Part shown: piece after piece, positions 1 to 6,871 of the stretch | Layout: each line of letters begins with the position of its first letter | How positions within the stretch are numbered: position 1 is the stretch's first letter | From: JAWKTT01 sp041398965 | Lineage (GTDB): Bacteria > Planctomycetota > Planctomycetia > Planctomycetales > Planctomycetaceae | Direction: 5' to 3' | DNA: 17,219 nt | Assembly (NCBI GenBank): GCA_041398965.1 | Contig: JAWKTT010000058.1 | Coordinates: forward strand, 1 to 17,219 | Notes under the pieces: model-generated | What the model saw: only the letters and a program-made list of their open reading frames with translations | The model's database searches: none | Told to the model about the DNA's origin: nothing | Program-made: the position numbers and the translations under genes

Positions 1-359
1 ATCGTGTCGGTGAACGATCCCCTTCGGGAGGCAACCCCTTGATATCGGGCAAGTGGTCCATCCAGACCGTCGAGCAGCACATGTCCAACAAGTGCGGCCA
101 AGGCAATGATGGCCGATTGATTCCACAGCGGTGCGAACATCGTCCCAGCAATGAACGAGAGCAACGTCAGATGAGACGGACTGACACGACATGCGGTCAG
201 ACTTCGTAATAACGGTTGGAACAACTTCCCCCGCCACTGTTGAGTCCGCTCCATCCAGTCCCGTTCCCCCGCGGAATAGCAGTCATTCCCAGTTTGGGAA
301 GCGACGGATGCTTCGTCGCGGAGAGGTGGAGCCGGTTCGTGGTTCTGGGGTTCATCCAT
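1..359 (-). CDS. CDP-alcohol phosphatidyltransferase family protein, partial (N-terminal 119 residues)
   Basis: This is an integral membrane enzyme that transfers a phosphatidyl group from a CDP-activated lipid to an alcohol in phospholipid synthesis. The reading frame carries the family signature D-x2-D-G-x2-A-R-x8-G-x3-D: D97, D100-G101, A104-R105, G114 and D118, counted from the ATG at 359. The final signature Asp lies beyond the left edge of the window. Before it are hydrophobic stretches at about residues 64-78 and 82-96, and a typical amphipathic lead-in (W42-R-G-K-L-F). The ATG at 359 is the first start after an in-frame TGA. An internal ATG at 254 (residue 36) gives a more usual N terminus, so residues 1-35 may not be translated. 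The alcohol substrate (glycerol phosphate, inositol or other) cannot be told from this part. It is divergent from gmk. Confidence 0.8.
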   Translation of the reverse strand, partial: MDEPQNHEPAPPLRDEASVASQTGNDCYSAGERDWMERTQQWRGKLFQPLLRSLTACRVSPSHLTLLSFIAGTMFAPLWNQSAIIALAALVGHVLLDGLDGPLARYQGVASRRGSFTDT

Positions 360-554
360 GGCGAGTTGGCGTCGGAAGTATCAGAATTGTCACTTAGATT
401 TCTGTTCCGAGGGACATTTTCCGCAGAGTCTCGCAATTGGCGATGTCTGGCTTCATTGATTGAACCGTCGTTGGCAGATGGGTAGACTCGTTTCTCAAGG
501 CGTCTGGTGAGAGTTGACGCTGGCATCAGACCCTTTTTTGCGGAGTTTGCAGAC
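360..554. other. divergent intergenic region between the phosphatidyltransferase and gmk
   Basis: This stretch must hold the 5' signals of both outward-facing genes. I see no convincing promoter hexamers. The GGAG at 542-545, nine bases before the GTG at 555, is the best ribosome-binding site. That is why gmk is called from 555 rather than from the earlier in-frame GTG at 507. Confidence 0.4.
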
Positions 555-1163
555 GTGGTGGCTGGCGAGGACAACAACGAAGGAACATTTCAGGTCGTGG
601 TCCTTTCCGGCCCCAGCGGCAGTGGCAAGACGACGATCGTCCATCGCTTGCTGCAAGAGTCTCCGGTACGTTTGCAAATGTCAATCTCGGCGACGACCCG
701 TCCCATTCGCCCCGGCGAAGTTAACGGTCGCGACTACTACTTCCTTTCGCCACAAGAGTTTGAGACAAAACGACTTAATGGCGAGTTCTTAGAGTTTGCC
801 GAGGTGCATCGTAGCGGCTATTGGTACGGAACGCTGACCTCAGAACTCGACCGCATTCGCGAATCGGGGGCTTGGGCTTTGCTGGAAGTCGACGTTCAGG
901 GGGCGTTGAGCCTGATCGACCGATATCCCGATGCCGTCTCCATCTTTCTGATGACCCCTTCGGTCGACGAATACGAACAACGACTGCGAGCCCGAGGGAC
1001 CGAAGAGGAAGCAGTCATTCAGCGTCGGTTGCAGACGGCTCGTAATGAGTTAGAATCTGCTACTGCCTACAGATATCGCGTGGTCAACGATCAGTTGGAC
1101 CGCGCTGTAAGAGAGATTTGCGACCTACTTGCCGCCCGAAAGGCTCATTTCCATGCTGGATGA
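555..1163 (+). CDS. gmk: guanylate kinase
   Basis: A cytosolic enzyme that phosphorylates GMP to GDP with ATP. Seen in the sequence: the P-loop GPSGSGKT at residues 19-26, the GMP-binding segment (SATTRPIRPGEVNGRDYYF) and the lid-proximal core LLEVDVQGA, all in family order. From the GTG at 555 the protein is 202 residues, the usual length for this family. The longer frame from GTG 507 would add 16 residues that do not resemble the family, and a GGAG nine bases upstream favours 555. The 3' end overlaps the start of rpoZ by 11 bases, so the two are probably translationally coupled. The order gmk-rpoZ-coaC is common in bacteria and supports all three calls. Confidence 0.95.
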   Translation: MVAGEDNNEGTFQVVVLSGPSGSGKTTIVHRLLQESPVRLQMSISATTRPIRPGEVNGRDYYFLSPQEFETKRLNGEFLEFAEVHRSGYWYGTLTSELDRIRESGAWALLEVDVQGALSLIDRYPDAVSIFLMTPSVDEYEQRLRARGTEEEAVIQRRLQTARNELESATAYRYRVVNDQLDRAVREICDLLAARKAHFHAG

Positions 1164-1422
1164 ACTCAAAGAAGAGCACATCGTCAACAAGGTGGGCGGT
1201 CGCTTCAAGCTCTCGACGCTCATCCAGAAGCGCCTCGTTCAATTGAACCGAGGCTCGCTGCCACTCGTCGAATGCGTCGGACGCCCCACCATGGCGACCG
1301 TCGTTCAGGAGATTTTGGCAGATAAAATCTTCCTCGATGCGACCGAAAACGTCGTCATGACCTGCGATGATGCTCCACGCATTACCGCAGACGACGGCGG
1401 ACCGAACCTTTCCGATCTCTAA
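1153..1422 (+). CDS. rpoZ: DNA-directed RNA polymerase subunit omega
   Basis: A small subunit that helps beta-prime fold and assemble into RNA polymerase. The 89-residue product has the omega core VNKVGGRFKLSTLIQKRLVQLN near its N terminus (residues 11-32), followed by V-x2-EIL-x2-KI, which corresponds to the family's second helix. The ATG at 1153 sits nine bases after an AAAGG (1139-1143) inside the end of gmk. An upstream non-ATG start at 1129 is possible but would overlap gmk further without adding family residues. The acidic C-terminal tail is variable in the family. It shares an operon with gmk and the downstream flavoprotein gene. Confidence 0.9.
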   Translation: MLDELKEEHIVNKVGGRFKLSTLIQKRLVQLNRGSLPLVECVGRPTMATVVQEILADKIFLDATENVVMTCDDAPRITADDGGPNLSDL

Positions 1423-1439
1423 TCCCCGGAACTTCCCAA

Positions 1440-2018
1440 GTGGCGACTTCCCGAACCAAGCAGTCGCTGCACGGACGCGAAGTTCTGCTCGGAGTCAGCG
1501 GGGGGGTTGCCGCTTACAAAGCGGCTGATCTCGTCAGCAAGCTAATGCAGCAAGGGGCTGCGGTCTCTGTTGTGATGACAGAAGCCGCCACCCATTTCAT
1601 CGGGAAGACCACCTTTGAGGCCCTCACTGGGCGTCCAGTCTATGTCGGCCTCTTCGATCCGAAGGAGCACCACATCGGCGAGCACATCGGTTTGGCTCGC
1701 CGGGCAGAACTTCTCGTCATCGCCCCCGCGACCGCCGACCTTATCGGCAAACTGGCTCATGGACTAGCCGACGACCTGCTTTCTACGCTGGCACTGGCAG
1801 TCACCTGCCCTGTCCTGATTGCCCCCGCGATGAACGCCGACATGTGGGCCAAGCCCGCAGTTCAACGCAACATCCAGCAACTGACCGAAGATGGAGTCCA
1901 CATCGCCCCTCCCGGCGATGGCTGGCTCAGTTGTGGTCTCATCGGTCCTGGCCGCATGCAAGAACCTGCGGAACTCCTCAGCCATGTTCAGTCGTTGCTC
2001 AGCAAGACCAAGAGTTGA
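1440..2018 (+). CDS. coaC: phosphopantothenoylcysteine decarboxylase (CoaC-type flavoprotein), stand-alone
   Basis: An HFCD-family flavoprotein that decarboxylates 4'-phosphopantothenoylcysteine in coenzyme A synthesis. Visible motifs are the FMN-binding GVSGGVAAYKAADLV (residues 18-32), the active-site His (H82 in EHIGLA), the substrate-binding PAMN (129-132) and the clamp cysteine in W-L-S-C165-G. At 192 residues it has only the CoaC half. The CoaB ligase domain that is fused to it in most bacteria is absent, and nothing CoaB-like follows before the non-coding stretch. The start is a GTG without a clear Shine-Dalgarno, 17 bases after rpoZ, so it is probably in the same transcript. A related cysteine decarboxylase of the same superfamily cannot be fully excluded, but the rpoZ/gmk context argues for CoA synthesis. 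Confidence 0.88.
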   Translation: MATSRTKQSLHGREVLLGVSGGVAAYKAADLVSKLMQQGAAVSVVMTEAATHFIGKTTFEALTGRPVYVGLFDPKEHHIGEHIGLARRAELLVIAPATADLIGKLAHGLADDLLSTLALAVTCPVLIAPAMNADMWAKPAVQRNIQQLTEDGVHIAPPGDGWLSCGLIGPGRMQEPAELLSHVQSLLSKTKS

Positions 2019-2535
2019 CCGAACATGCCCGATCGTCAGGCGATCTCGCGATGACACCGCATCAACGTCATCTTGTCGGTCCCCTGCTCTTCAAAATACC
2101 AATCGGCGTCTCCAGCCACTACGAACCGAATTCCCGTTGCTGAGTTTCAGTCCGGGTGAGTCAGACTGGTACGCGATGCGTCGGTTGAATACGTACCCAA
2201 GTCCCCCCCAACCGAAACCCGAATTCCATTGATCCCGTGAGGTCATCATTTCCCGGCTGTGGTCGTCGGGGAGGCGTCGCTCGGTTATACCGGAGTTTCC
2301 TCGCCGGGGGGCCAAGTCGCGTCATCGTTGGCGATGTCGGGTTCTGTGATCGCGATGTTTGCCAGAAAGCCCGCGATGGTCGCGGGGACGATCTGGTACC
2401 GGAGAAGGACAATCAGCCGACACTCAAAACATCGCCCCAACCCTCCGCCTCAACGCTTTCATCAAGAAGCTCCTCAACGGGTGCATTCCCCACATGGCAA
2501 CTCCCCGAACCGGAGGCGTTAGCCGACGCGAAACT

Positions 2536-2593
2536 CCTTCTCCCCCGGAGACGACGCTCCGACTTCAATCAGCGTTCCCACGGGGGGAGAAGG
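2536..2593. repeat. G/C-rich inverted repeat, copy 1
   Basis: The perfect 11-bp arms CCTTCTCCCCC (2536-2546) and GGGGGAGAAGG (2583-2593) flank a 36-base loop. The arms nearly match those of the repeat at 2675-2731, so the two look like members of one dispersed palindromic family rather than chance hairpins. No coding capacity. Confidence 0.6.
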
Positions 2594-2674
2594 TCGGGTT
2601 GAGGGGGCGAACAGTGACCTTCAATTCAGCGAATTCGCCCAATCGATGCCACTTCGTATTCCCCCTCACCCCGG

Positions 2675-2731
2675 CCCTCTCCCCCGCTGGAAAGTCCTTT
2701 GAAATAGGAACGTCGATAGCGGGGGAGAGGG
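2675..2731. repeat. G/C-rich inverted repeat, copy 2
   Basis: The perfect 14-bp arms CCCTCTCCCCCGCT (2675-2688) and AGCGGGGGAGAGGG (2718-2731) flank a 29-base loop. They are preceded by CCCCTCACCCC, a tract often seen in dispersed repeats of G+C-rich genomes. The element ends 13 bases before the left end of the IS3 element. It could also act as a transcription barrier downstream of the gmk-rpoZ-coaC operon, but there is no T-tract. Confidence 0.6.
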
Positions 2732-2744
2732 AGTGGGCTGCCTT

Positions 2745-2774
2745 TGAAAAACTGATCCATGTGTTATGAAGGTT
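2745..2774. repeat. IS3 element left terminal inverted repeat
   Basis: It pairs with the reverse complement of 3970-4000. The outer TGAAAAA and the inner TTATGAAGGTT are identical in both ends; the middle is only partly conserved, with one gap. Confidence 0.7.
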
Positions 2775-2809
2775 TCAACGGCCCGTGATGTGCGAAGGAG
2801 ACCTGTTCG

Positions 2810-3097
2810 ATGAGTACGAAGAGACGGAAGCGTCATACGCCTGAGCAGATTGTCAGGAAGCTTCGAGATGCGGATGCAATGCTGAATGCGGGCCAGGAGT
2901 TGGCCGTGGTGTTGCAGACCTTGGAGGTGAGTGAATCGACGTATGAGCGTTGGCGGAGGCAGTACGGAGGCATGAAGTCCGAGGAGGCGAAGCGTCTGAA
3001 GGAACTGGAGGATGAGAACAAGCGACTCAAGGAGATCGTGGCTGAGAAGGAGCTTGACATCAAGATGCTCAAGCATGTGAACTCAAAAAACTGGTAA
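2810..3097 (+). CDS. IS3-family transposase OrfA
   Basis: A small DNA-binding protein of 95 residues encoded by the first frame of an IS3-type element. It has the helix-turn-helix region starting HTPEQIVRKLRDAD (residues 9-22) and continuing to YERWRRQYGG. A leucine-zipper-like coiled coil follows (LKELEDENKRLKEIVAEKEL, about 63-82), as usual for OrfA. The frame is intact. Its last codons contain A_AAA_AAC (3085-3091), a possible -1 slippery site. The orfB frame is open exactly in the -1 phase at this point, so the full transposase was probably made by frameshifting. GAAGGAGA lies before the ATG at 2810 and is a strong ribosome-binding site. Confidence 0.88.
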   Translation: MSTKRRKRHTPEQIVRKLRDADAMLNAGQELAVVLQTLEVSESTYERWRRQYGGMKSEEAKRLKELEDENKRLKEIVAEKELDIKMLKHVNSKNW

Positions 3098-3980
3098 GCC
3101 CTTCTCGAAAGCGAGTCGCCGTGCAGCAGCTTCAGAATGAGTTCGAAGTCTCCGAGCGTCGTGCCTGTGAGGTGCTTGATCAGCCTCGCAGCACTCAGCG
3201 TTATGAGTCAGAGCCTCGTGGTGATGAAGCGGCTTTGGTGCTGGCAATGTTGTAACTGGCACGGCAGCGTCCCCGTTTCGGTTATCGCCGGATCGGTCGG
3301 TTGCTGCGTCGTGACGGCTGGCAGGCGAGCGACACCAGAGTCTATCGCCTGTGGCGTCAAGAAGAGCTGAAAGTCCCACAAAAGAAGCGGAAAAAGCGGC
3401 GATTGGGGACCAGTGAGAACGGTTGTCATCGCCGTCGAGCGGAGTTCAAGGACCATGTCTGGTGCTGGGACTTCGTGTTTGACCACACGACGAATGGGAG
3501 TACGTTGAAGTGGCTCTCGATCGTGGATGAGTTCACGAGAGAGTGCCTGGCATTAAATGTCGATCGCAGTATCACGAGCGAGGATGTCATCGACACGCTG
3601 GCAAAATTGTTTGCGATGAGAGGAGTCCCAAAGTGCATCCGCAGTGATAACGGCCCGGAGTTCATTGCCACAGTCGTCAGCGCTGGCTGGCTCAGCTGAA
3701 GATCGAGACGTTGTACATCGAACCAGGCAGCCCCTGGGAGAATGTCTACGCCGAGAGCTTCCACAGCCGTTTGAGAGATGAGTTCCTGGAGATGGAAGAG
3801 TTTGAAAGTCTACTGGTCGCACGGACGCTGAGCGTGTCCTGGAAGGATGATTACAACCACCACCGACCACACAGTTCGTTGGAGTATCTGACCCCAACAG
3901 AAGGATCTGTTGCTGCTTCCGTTCGGCCTACGGCCTCACTCCAGCAGCACAGCGGAGATTCCCTAACCCAACCTTCATAA
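3091..3980 (+). pseudogene. IS3-family transposase OrfB (DDE integrase), broken by a stop codon and a frameshift
   Basis: The reconstructed product is an rve-type integrase. The three catalytic acids are recognisable: D in WCWDFVFD, D in IRSDNGPEF, and E in PGSPWENVYAESF, with the usual downstream DYNHHRPH. Two lesions are seen. An in-frame TAA at 3253-3255 interrupts the N-terminal domain just before RPRFGYRRIGRLL. A loss of one base (or gain of two) near 3670-3675 moves the reading frame between the second Asp and the catalytic Glu. The C-terminal part then continues in the new phase to a TAA at 3978. With two lesions the element cannot move by itself. The frame starts in the -1 phase of orfA, with no independent ATG at the junction. 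Confidence 0.88.
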
Positions 3981-4000
3981 GCACTGGTACAACTTTTTCA
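3970..4000. repeat. IS3 element right terminal inverted repeat
   Basis: The reverse complement starts TGAAAAA and ends TTATGAAGGTT, as in the left end. It overlaps the last codons of orfB. Confidence 0.7.
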
Positions 4001-4137
4001 AGCATCCCAGGAGAGGCTGACAACAAAGATCACCCGTTGGCGAGGATCACAATCCGGGGAATGCACTCCTCCTCAACTTGAATGACCAAATGGCCTTGGA
4101 GCATTAAACGAAATCAAGCGGCTGATAATAGATGATA

Positions 4138-4159
4138 AGTTCCGAAGGAATTCGGCACT
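4138..4159 (-). terminator. possible terminator of the ubiquitin-like operon
   Basis: A hairpin CCGAA-GGAA-TTCGG (4142-4155), extended by AGT/ACT across one mismatch, lies about 50 bases after the stop of the last minus-strand gene. On the minus strand it is followed by TTATCATCTATTATC, which is T-rich but not a clean T-run. The stem is short, so this is a weak call. Confidence 0.3.
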
Positions 4160-4205
4160 TGGAGTTCGGGGGGGCGTTCGGCCAAGATCAAACCTGCGGC
4201 GCAGC

Positions 4206-4775
4206 TCAAGTCATCGCGATTCGCTTCAAGATCCAGGTGACGAAGAGACCGGCAATCAACGCCCATCCACACCACTCGGGCCAGCGATAGTCAGGTAGCG
4301 GCATTCCGAGAAGTTTCCGATGTTGCAGGTCAGAAAGCGCCCACGCACGATATGGAAACTGAGCCACGACTGCGACAGCCAAGAACCAACTCATCTGATT
4401 CACACTCCAAGCGGTCCATGGCTGTCCTCGGGTGAGCCAGATGAATCCTCGCGTCAGACCACAGCCGGGGCACTCGATTCCCCAGAAAACCTTGCTGGCG
4501 CACGATTCAGGCAAGGCCCACTCCGGGCCAAATCGGAATTGAACGCGCTGATCCGGGCGGACCTCGAGAAGGCATGCCATGACGACGACGAAGGCACAGA
4601 GCCGCAGCATTGACCAGTGTCGACGCGTTCTTTTTTTCCATTGTTGAGCCTCGCGGCTCTTCTCGATTTCGTCGAGTGTTTCTGGCAACCAGATATCATC
4701 CGGCGGATTGTCGTTCAAGGATGTCTCACTTTCCGGGACTTCAAGCTTCTCAATTGATGATGAACGATTCTCCAC
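4206..4775 (-). CDS. DUF2752 membrane protein, last gene of the ubiquitin-like operon
   Basis: The hallmark of DUF2752, C-P-G-C-G-L-T-R, is at residues 102-109 counting from GTG 4775. It lies between a hydrophobic segment at about 55-70 (LRLCAFVVVMACLLEV) and two more at about 128-142 and 169-183. The first 50 residues are charged and probably cytosolic. The frame is open up to an ATG at 4868, but residues from there would overlap the E2 zinc ribbon by over 100 bases. GTG 4775 (26-base overlap) or TTG 4718 are more likely starts; neither has a convincing ribosome-binding site. The biochemical role of DUF2752 is unknown. Its co-directional overlap with the E2 gene suggests a membrane component of the same system, though it could be a passenger. 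Confidence 0.75.
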   Translation of the reverse strand: MENRSSSIEKLEVPESETSLNDNPPDDIWLPETLDEIEKSREAQQWKKRTRRHWSMLRLCAFVVVMACLLEVRPDQRVQFRFGPEWALPESCASKVFWGIECPGCGLTRGFIWLTRGQPWTAWSVNQMSWFLAVAVVAQFPYRAWALSDLQHRKLLGMPLPDYRWPEWCGWALIAGLFVTWILKRIAMT

Positions 4776-5496
4776 ACCCCTTGCATGTGACGCTACGCCC
4801 CTTGTGAATTGCCGCCACTCGATACTTCGCTCCACATTGTGTGCAGACGGTGTTGATCTTCTCAGCAACCGTCGCCGATTTTGCTTCGGCTTCGCCTTGG
4901 ACGATGGTCGGTGCAGGCGATGCGGTCGGGGGTGTCTGCGTTACTGGATTCGAGGGGGGGACCGGAGGTTGCGATCTGGGAGGCTCGACGATTTCAAATG
5001 GATTCGTGTTGAAGTCATCTTCGGGTTCATCTCGTTCGTCAACAAGCAGGCTGACATTGTCGAGGGGGAGTTCTTCAGCGTGCTCCGCCACCCAGCGGGC
5101 CGCCTCGCCGTTCAGTGGGCTTTTGACGTTATAGCTTTGATAGGCGAGCATTTCGCCGATGCGCATAACAATGGCCTGCAACGATTCACCGGCACTCCAG
5201 TGATCTCCTACGCAGATCGCATGCGGTGCGATATTCGGATGAAACACCGGCGAGAGCATCCGACATTGCGGTGGCGTGCGCGGGTAGTTCCGGGGGAGCA
5301 CGATCTCGACGATGTGGCTCTTGATCCGAACGAGTTCATTCCCCACTTGTCGCAGGCTGCAAATACGATACTCCATCTGGAATCGCTCGGGGGGATCCCC
5401 GTCGAATTGAAGCAGTTTGACGCGAGGATGCCGACGGACATAGTTCTGCAACTTGTCAAAATCGGCGGCCAGGCGACGTAAGCGAATGTTGCTCAT
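4750..5496 (-). CDS. E2-like ubiquitin-conjugating enzyme (UBC fold) with C-terminal zinc ribbon
   Basis: Predicted to accept the ubiquitin-like protein from the E1 as a thioester and pass it to a target. The N-terminal ~150 residues follow the UBC fold: a basic first helix (R5-L-R-R-L), a strand ending V-L-P-R-N-Y-P-R-T-P-P (residues 66-76), the family's HPN (86-88) and the candidate active Cys C95 in ICVGDHW, seven residues after the Asn. An aromatic/serine loop and helix follow as in eukaryotic E2s. A Pro/Thr-rich linker (about 170-200) leads to a zinc ribbon with C218-x2-C221 and C238-x2-C241. The ATG at 5496 lies 10 bases after the protease stop, without a clear Shine-Dalgarno. The zinc ribbon is not part of ordinary E2s and may dock partners or substrates. 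Confidence 0.88.
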   Translation of the reverse strand: MSNIRLRRLAADFDKLQNYVRRHPRVKLLQFDGDPPERFQMEYRICSLRQVGNELVRIKSHIVEIVLPRNYPRTPPQCRMLSPVFHPNIAPHAICVGDHWSAGESLQAIVMRIGEMLAYQSYNVKSPLNGEAARWVAEHAEELPLDNVSLLVDERDEPEDDFNTNPFEIVEPPRSQPPVPPSNPVTQTPPTASPAPTIVQGEAEAKSATVAEKINTVCTQCGAKYRVAAIHKGRSVTCKGCGESFIIN

Positions 5497-5506
5497 TGTG
5501 TGGGAC

Positions 5507-6808
5507 TCAAGGATTAGCCGACTGGGATTTTGGGAGTTGGTAAGTGGCTGGGGCGAGGTCGAGCAACGTCTGGAAATCGATGGCGAAACTTAGCCCGTCG
5601 GCGACGTGCTTATCCTGCGTCCACGTGTTAATGCCGATCAGATGGCCTTGGGCGTCATACAGTCCGCCTCCGCTGTTTCCCGGATTGATGGCGGCGGACG
5701 TTTGGACGACTTTTATTTCCATAGGTCCCTGACGCTGACGACGGATCTGAGAGACGTCACCCGCAGTGTGACTCCAGCCGAGGCCGTGGGGGTTGCCGAT
5801 CGCGAACACCTTGCTACCGATCACGACTGGAGCACGATCTTCCCAGATCGCGGAATCGATTTTCCGGGAGTTAATCGCCACTTGCACTAAAGCCAGATCG
5901 ATCCCATAGGGAGCGATCCACAAGACTTTCCCTGTGACCGGCGGTTCGCCAATCATCTTGACTCGCAGGGATGTATTCGGCAACGGGGCGGAATCGAGTC
6001 CTGTTCCACCGGCCTCAGCGAACTGTGCGTCGATCACATGTCGGTTCGTCACAATGATTGCGGTTTGATCGACGATTTTCAGGATGACACCCGAGCCAAT
6101 CGACTGTCCCATGAGCCCGTTCCAGCCGGCGTCCACCTCAATGAGGACATTCGAGCGCATCGCCCGCTCGATCTCTGGACTTACTCCTTGCAGGTCTTGC
6201 GGGTCGACTTCGATCTCTTCCAGGGAAACGTTTGCCTGATTGCCAGATCCTCCCACCAGCGGGACTCCCTGAAACAAAAACAGAGTCCAGCCGACGAACG
6301 ACCCCAGTCCCAGGACAATCGAAGCAGCCGCATACACCACCCCTGTTTGAAAGGGTTTCAGCGACAGAAGTGCGGCTACACCCAGGATCATCGCCAGTGG
6401 ACCTGTGGCAATACCGAAAGCGGGGATGCTGAAGACCCCGACGATGAAAGCTGCGATCGCCAACTTGCTCCGTCGAGTCGGCCCCCGACGCGGAGGTTGA
6501 TAGTCATCGGTGATGGCAATCGGGTTGTTGATAATGATCGGTCGCGTGCTTACCGCAGGTGGTGTTTGCTGCAATTCATCGAACGAAATCCGCAGCACGC
6601 TCGCCGATGACAGTAATCCTTCTCGATTCGCAGGGGTACAGTCATAGGCTCCACAGCCAGCAGTACTCCAGCACGACTCATGATGTGCTGTGCCACAATC
6701 TGCACAGACCGCCACTTGCTCGCTCAACTGGATTTCGTTCGAGCAATGCGGGCACGGAACGCCCGACTCCCGAAGACCAGCAGAGAAGATTCGCGGTTTG
6801 GACCCCAC
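5507..6808 (-). CDS. prokaryotic RING-finger / transmembrane / trypsin-like serine protease fusion
   Basis: Three modules are seen, numbered from GTG 6808. (1) A RING-like zinc domain with eight ligands: C19, C22, C35, C38, H43 (or H42), C46, C52 and C57, including the HHxxCW signature. (2) Hydrophobic segments at about 116-150 and 157-180, in the pattern of DUF4190 (GPLAMILG; A-x2-IVLGLG). (3) A trypsin/HtrA-like protease domain with a complete triad: H257 in TNRHVID, D304 in GIDLALV, S379 in GNSGGG. No PDZ domain follows. The GTG at 6808 is preceded by TGAGGA nine bases upstream, favouring it over the in-frame TTG at 6823. In this operon the RING part suggests an E3-like adaptor joined to a proteolytic effector. 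Whether RING and protease lie on the same side of the membrane depends on the number of spans. Confidence 0.9.
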   Translation of the reverse strand: MGSKPRIFSAGLRESGVPCPHCSNEIQLSEQVAVCADCGTAHHESCWSTAGCGAYDCTPANREGLLSSASVLRISFDELQQTPPAVSTRPIIINNPIAITDDYQPPRRGPTRRSKLAIAAFIVGVFSIPAFGIATGPLAMILGVAALLSLKPFQTGVVYAAASIVLGLGSFVGWTLFLFQGVPLVGGSGNQANVSLEEIEVDPQDLQGVSPEIERAMRSNVLIEVDAGWNGLMGQSIGSGVILKIVDQTAIIVTNRHVIDAQFAEAGGTGLDSAPLPNTSLRVKMIGEPPVTGKVLWIAPYGIDLALVQVAINSRKIDSAIWEDRAPVVIGSKVFAIGNPHGLGWSHTAGDVSQIRRQRQGPMEIKVVQTSAAINPGNSGGGLYDAQGHLIGINTWTQDKHVADGLSFAIDFQTLLDLAPATYQLPKSQSANP

Positions 6809-6871
6809 CTGTGTTTTCCTCAAGAAGTGTTAGCGAATGACGATTGCAACCACGACCACCCCTCTGATGAC

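Larger units (their letters stand above)
2019..2744. other. long intergenic region without a supported gene
   Basis: All open frames here are short, overlap on both strands and have arginine/proline/serine-rich translations typical of shadow frames. One minus-strand stretch (about 2298-2440) reads as a hydrophobic segment of some 45 residues between two stops without an evident start; I do not recognise it. The right third holds two G/C-rich inverted repeats, listed separately. The left end of the IS3 element follows directly. Confidence 0.6.
2745..4000 (+). mobile_element. IS3-family insertion sequence, degenerate (1256 bp)
   Basis: The ends are set by imperfect inverted repeats that begin TGAAAAA on the left (2745-2774) and end TTTTTCA on the right (3970-4000). 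They share TTATGAAGGTT at their inner edge and need one gap to align. TGA at the tips is typical for the IS3 family. Inside are an intact orfA and an orfB with DDE residues but two inactivating changes. I find no matching target-site duplication in the flanks (CCTT on the left, AGCA on the right), so the element is old, recombined or its edge is off by a base or two. The size fits the family. Confidence 0.8.

Noticed and set aside
197..577. 126-residue open frame on the minus strand
   Set aside because: It is antisense to the gmk start and out of phase with the phosphatidyltransferase, whose signature is in a different minus-strand frame. The translation has no domain.
2259..2769. Several 80-140-residue frames downstream of coaC
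   Set aside because: They overlap each other on both strands, run through the palindromic repeats and are Arg/Pro/Ser-rich with no motif or ribosome-binding site.
4708..5481. 257-residue plus-strand frame
   Set aside because: It is the shadow of the E2 gene, which has UBC motifs, a zinc ribbon and operon context on the minus strand.
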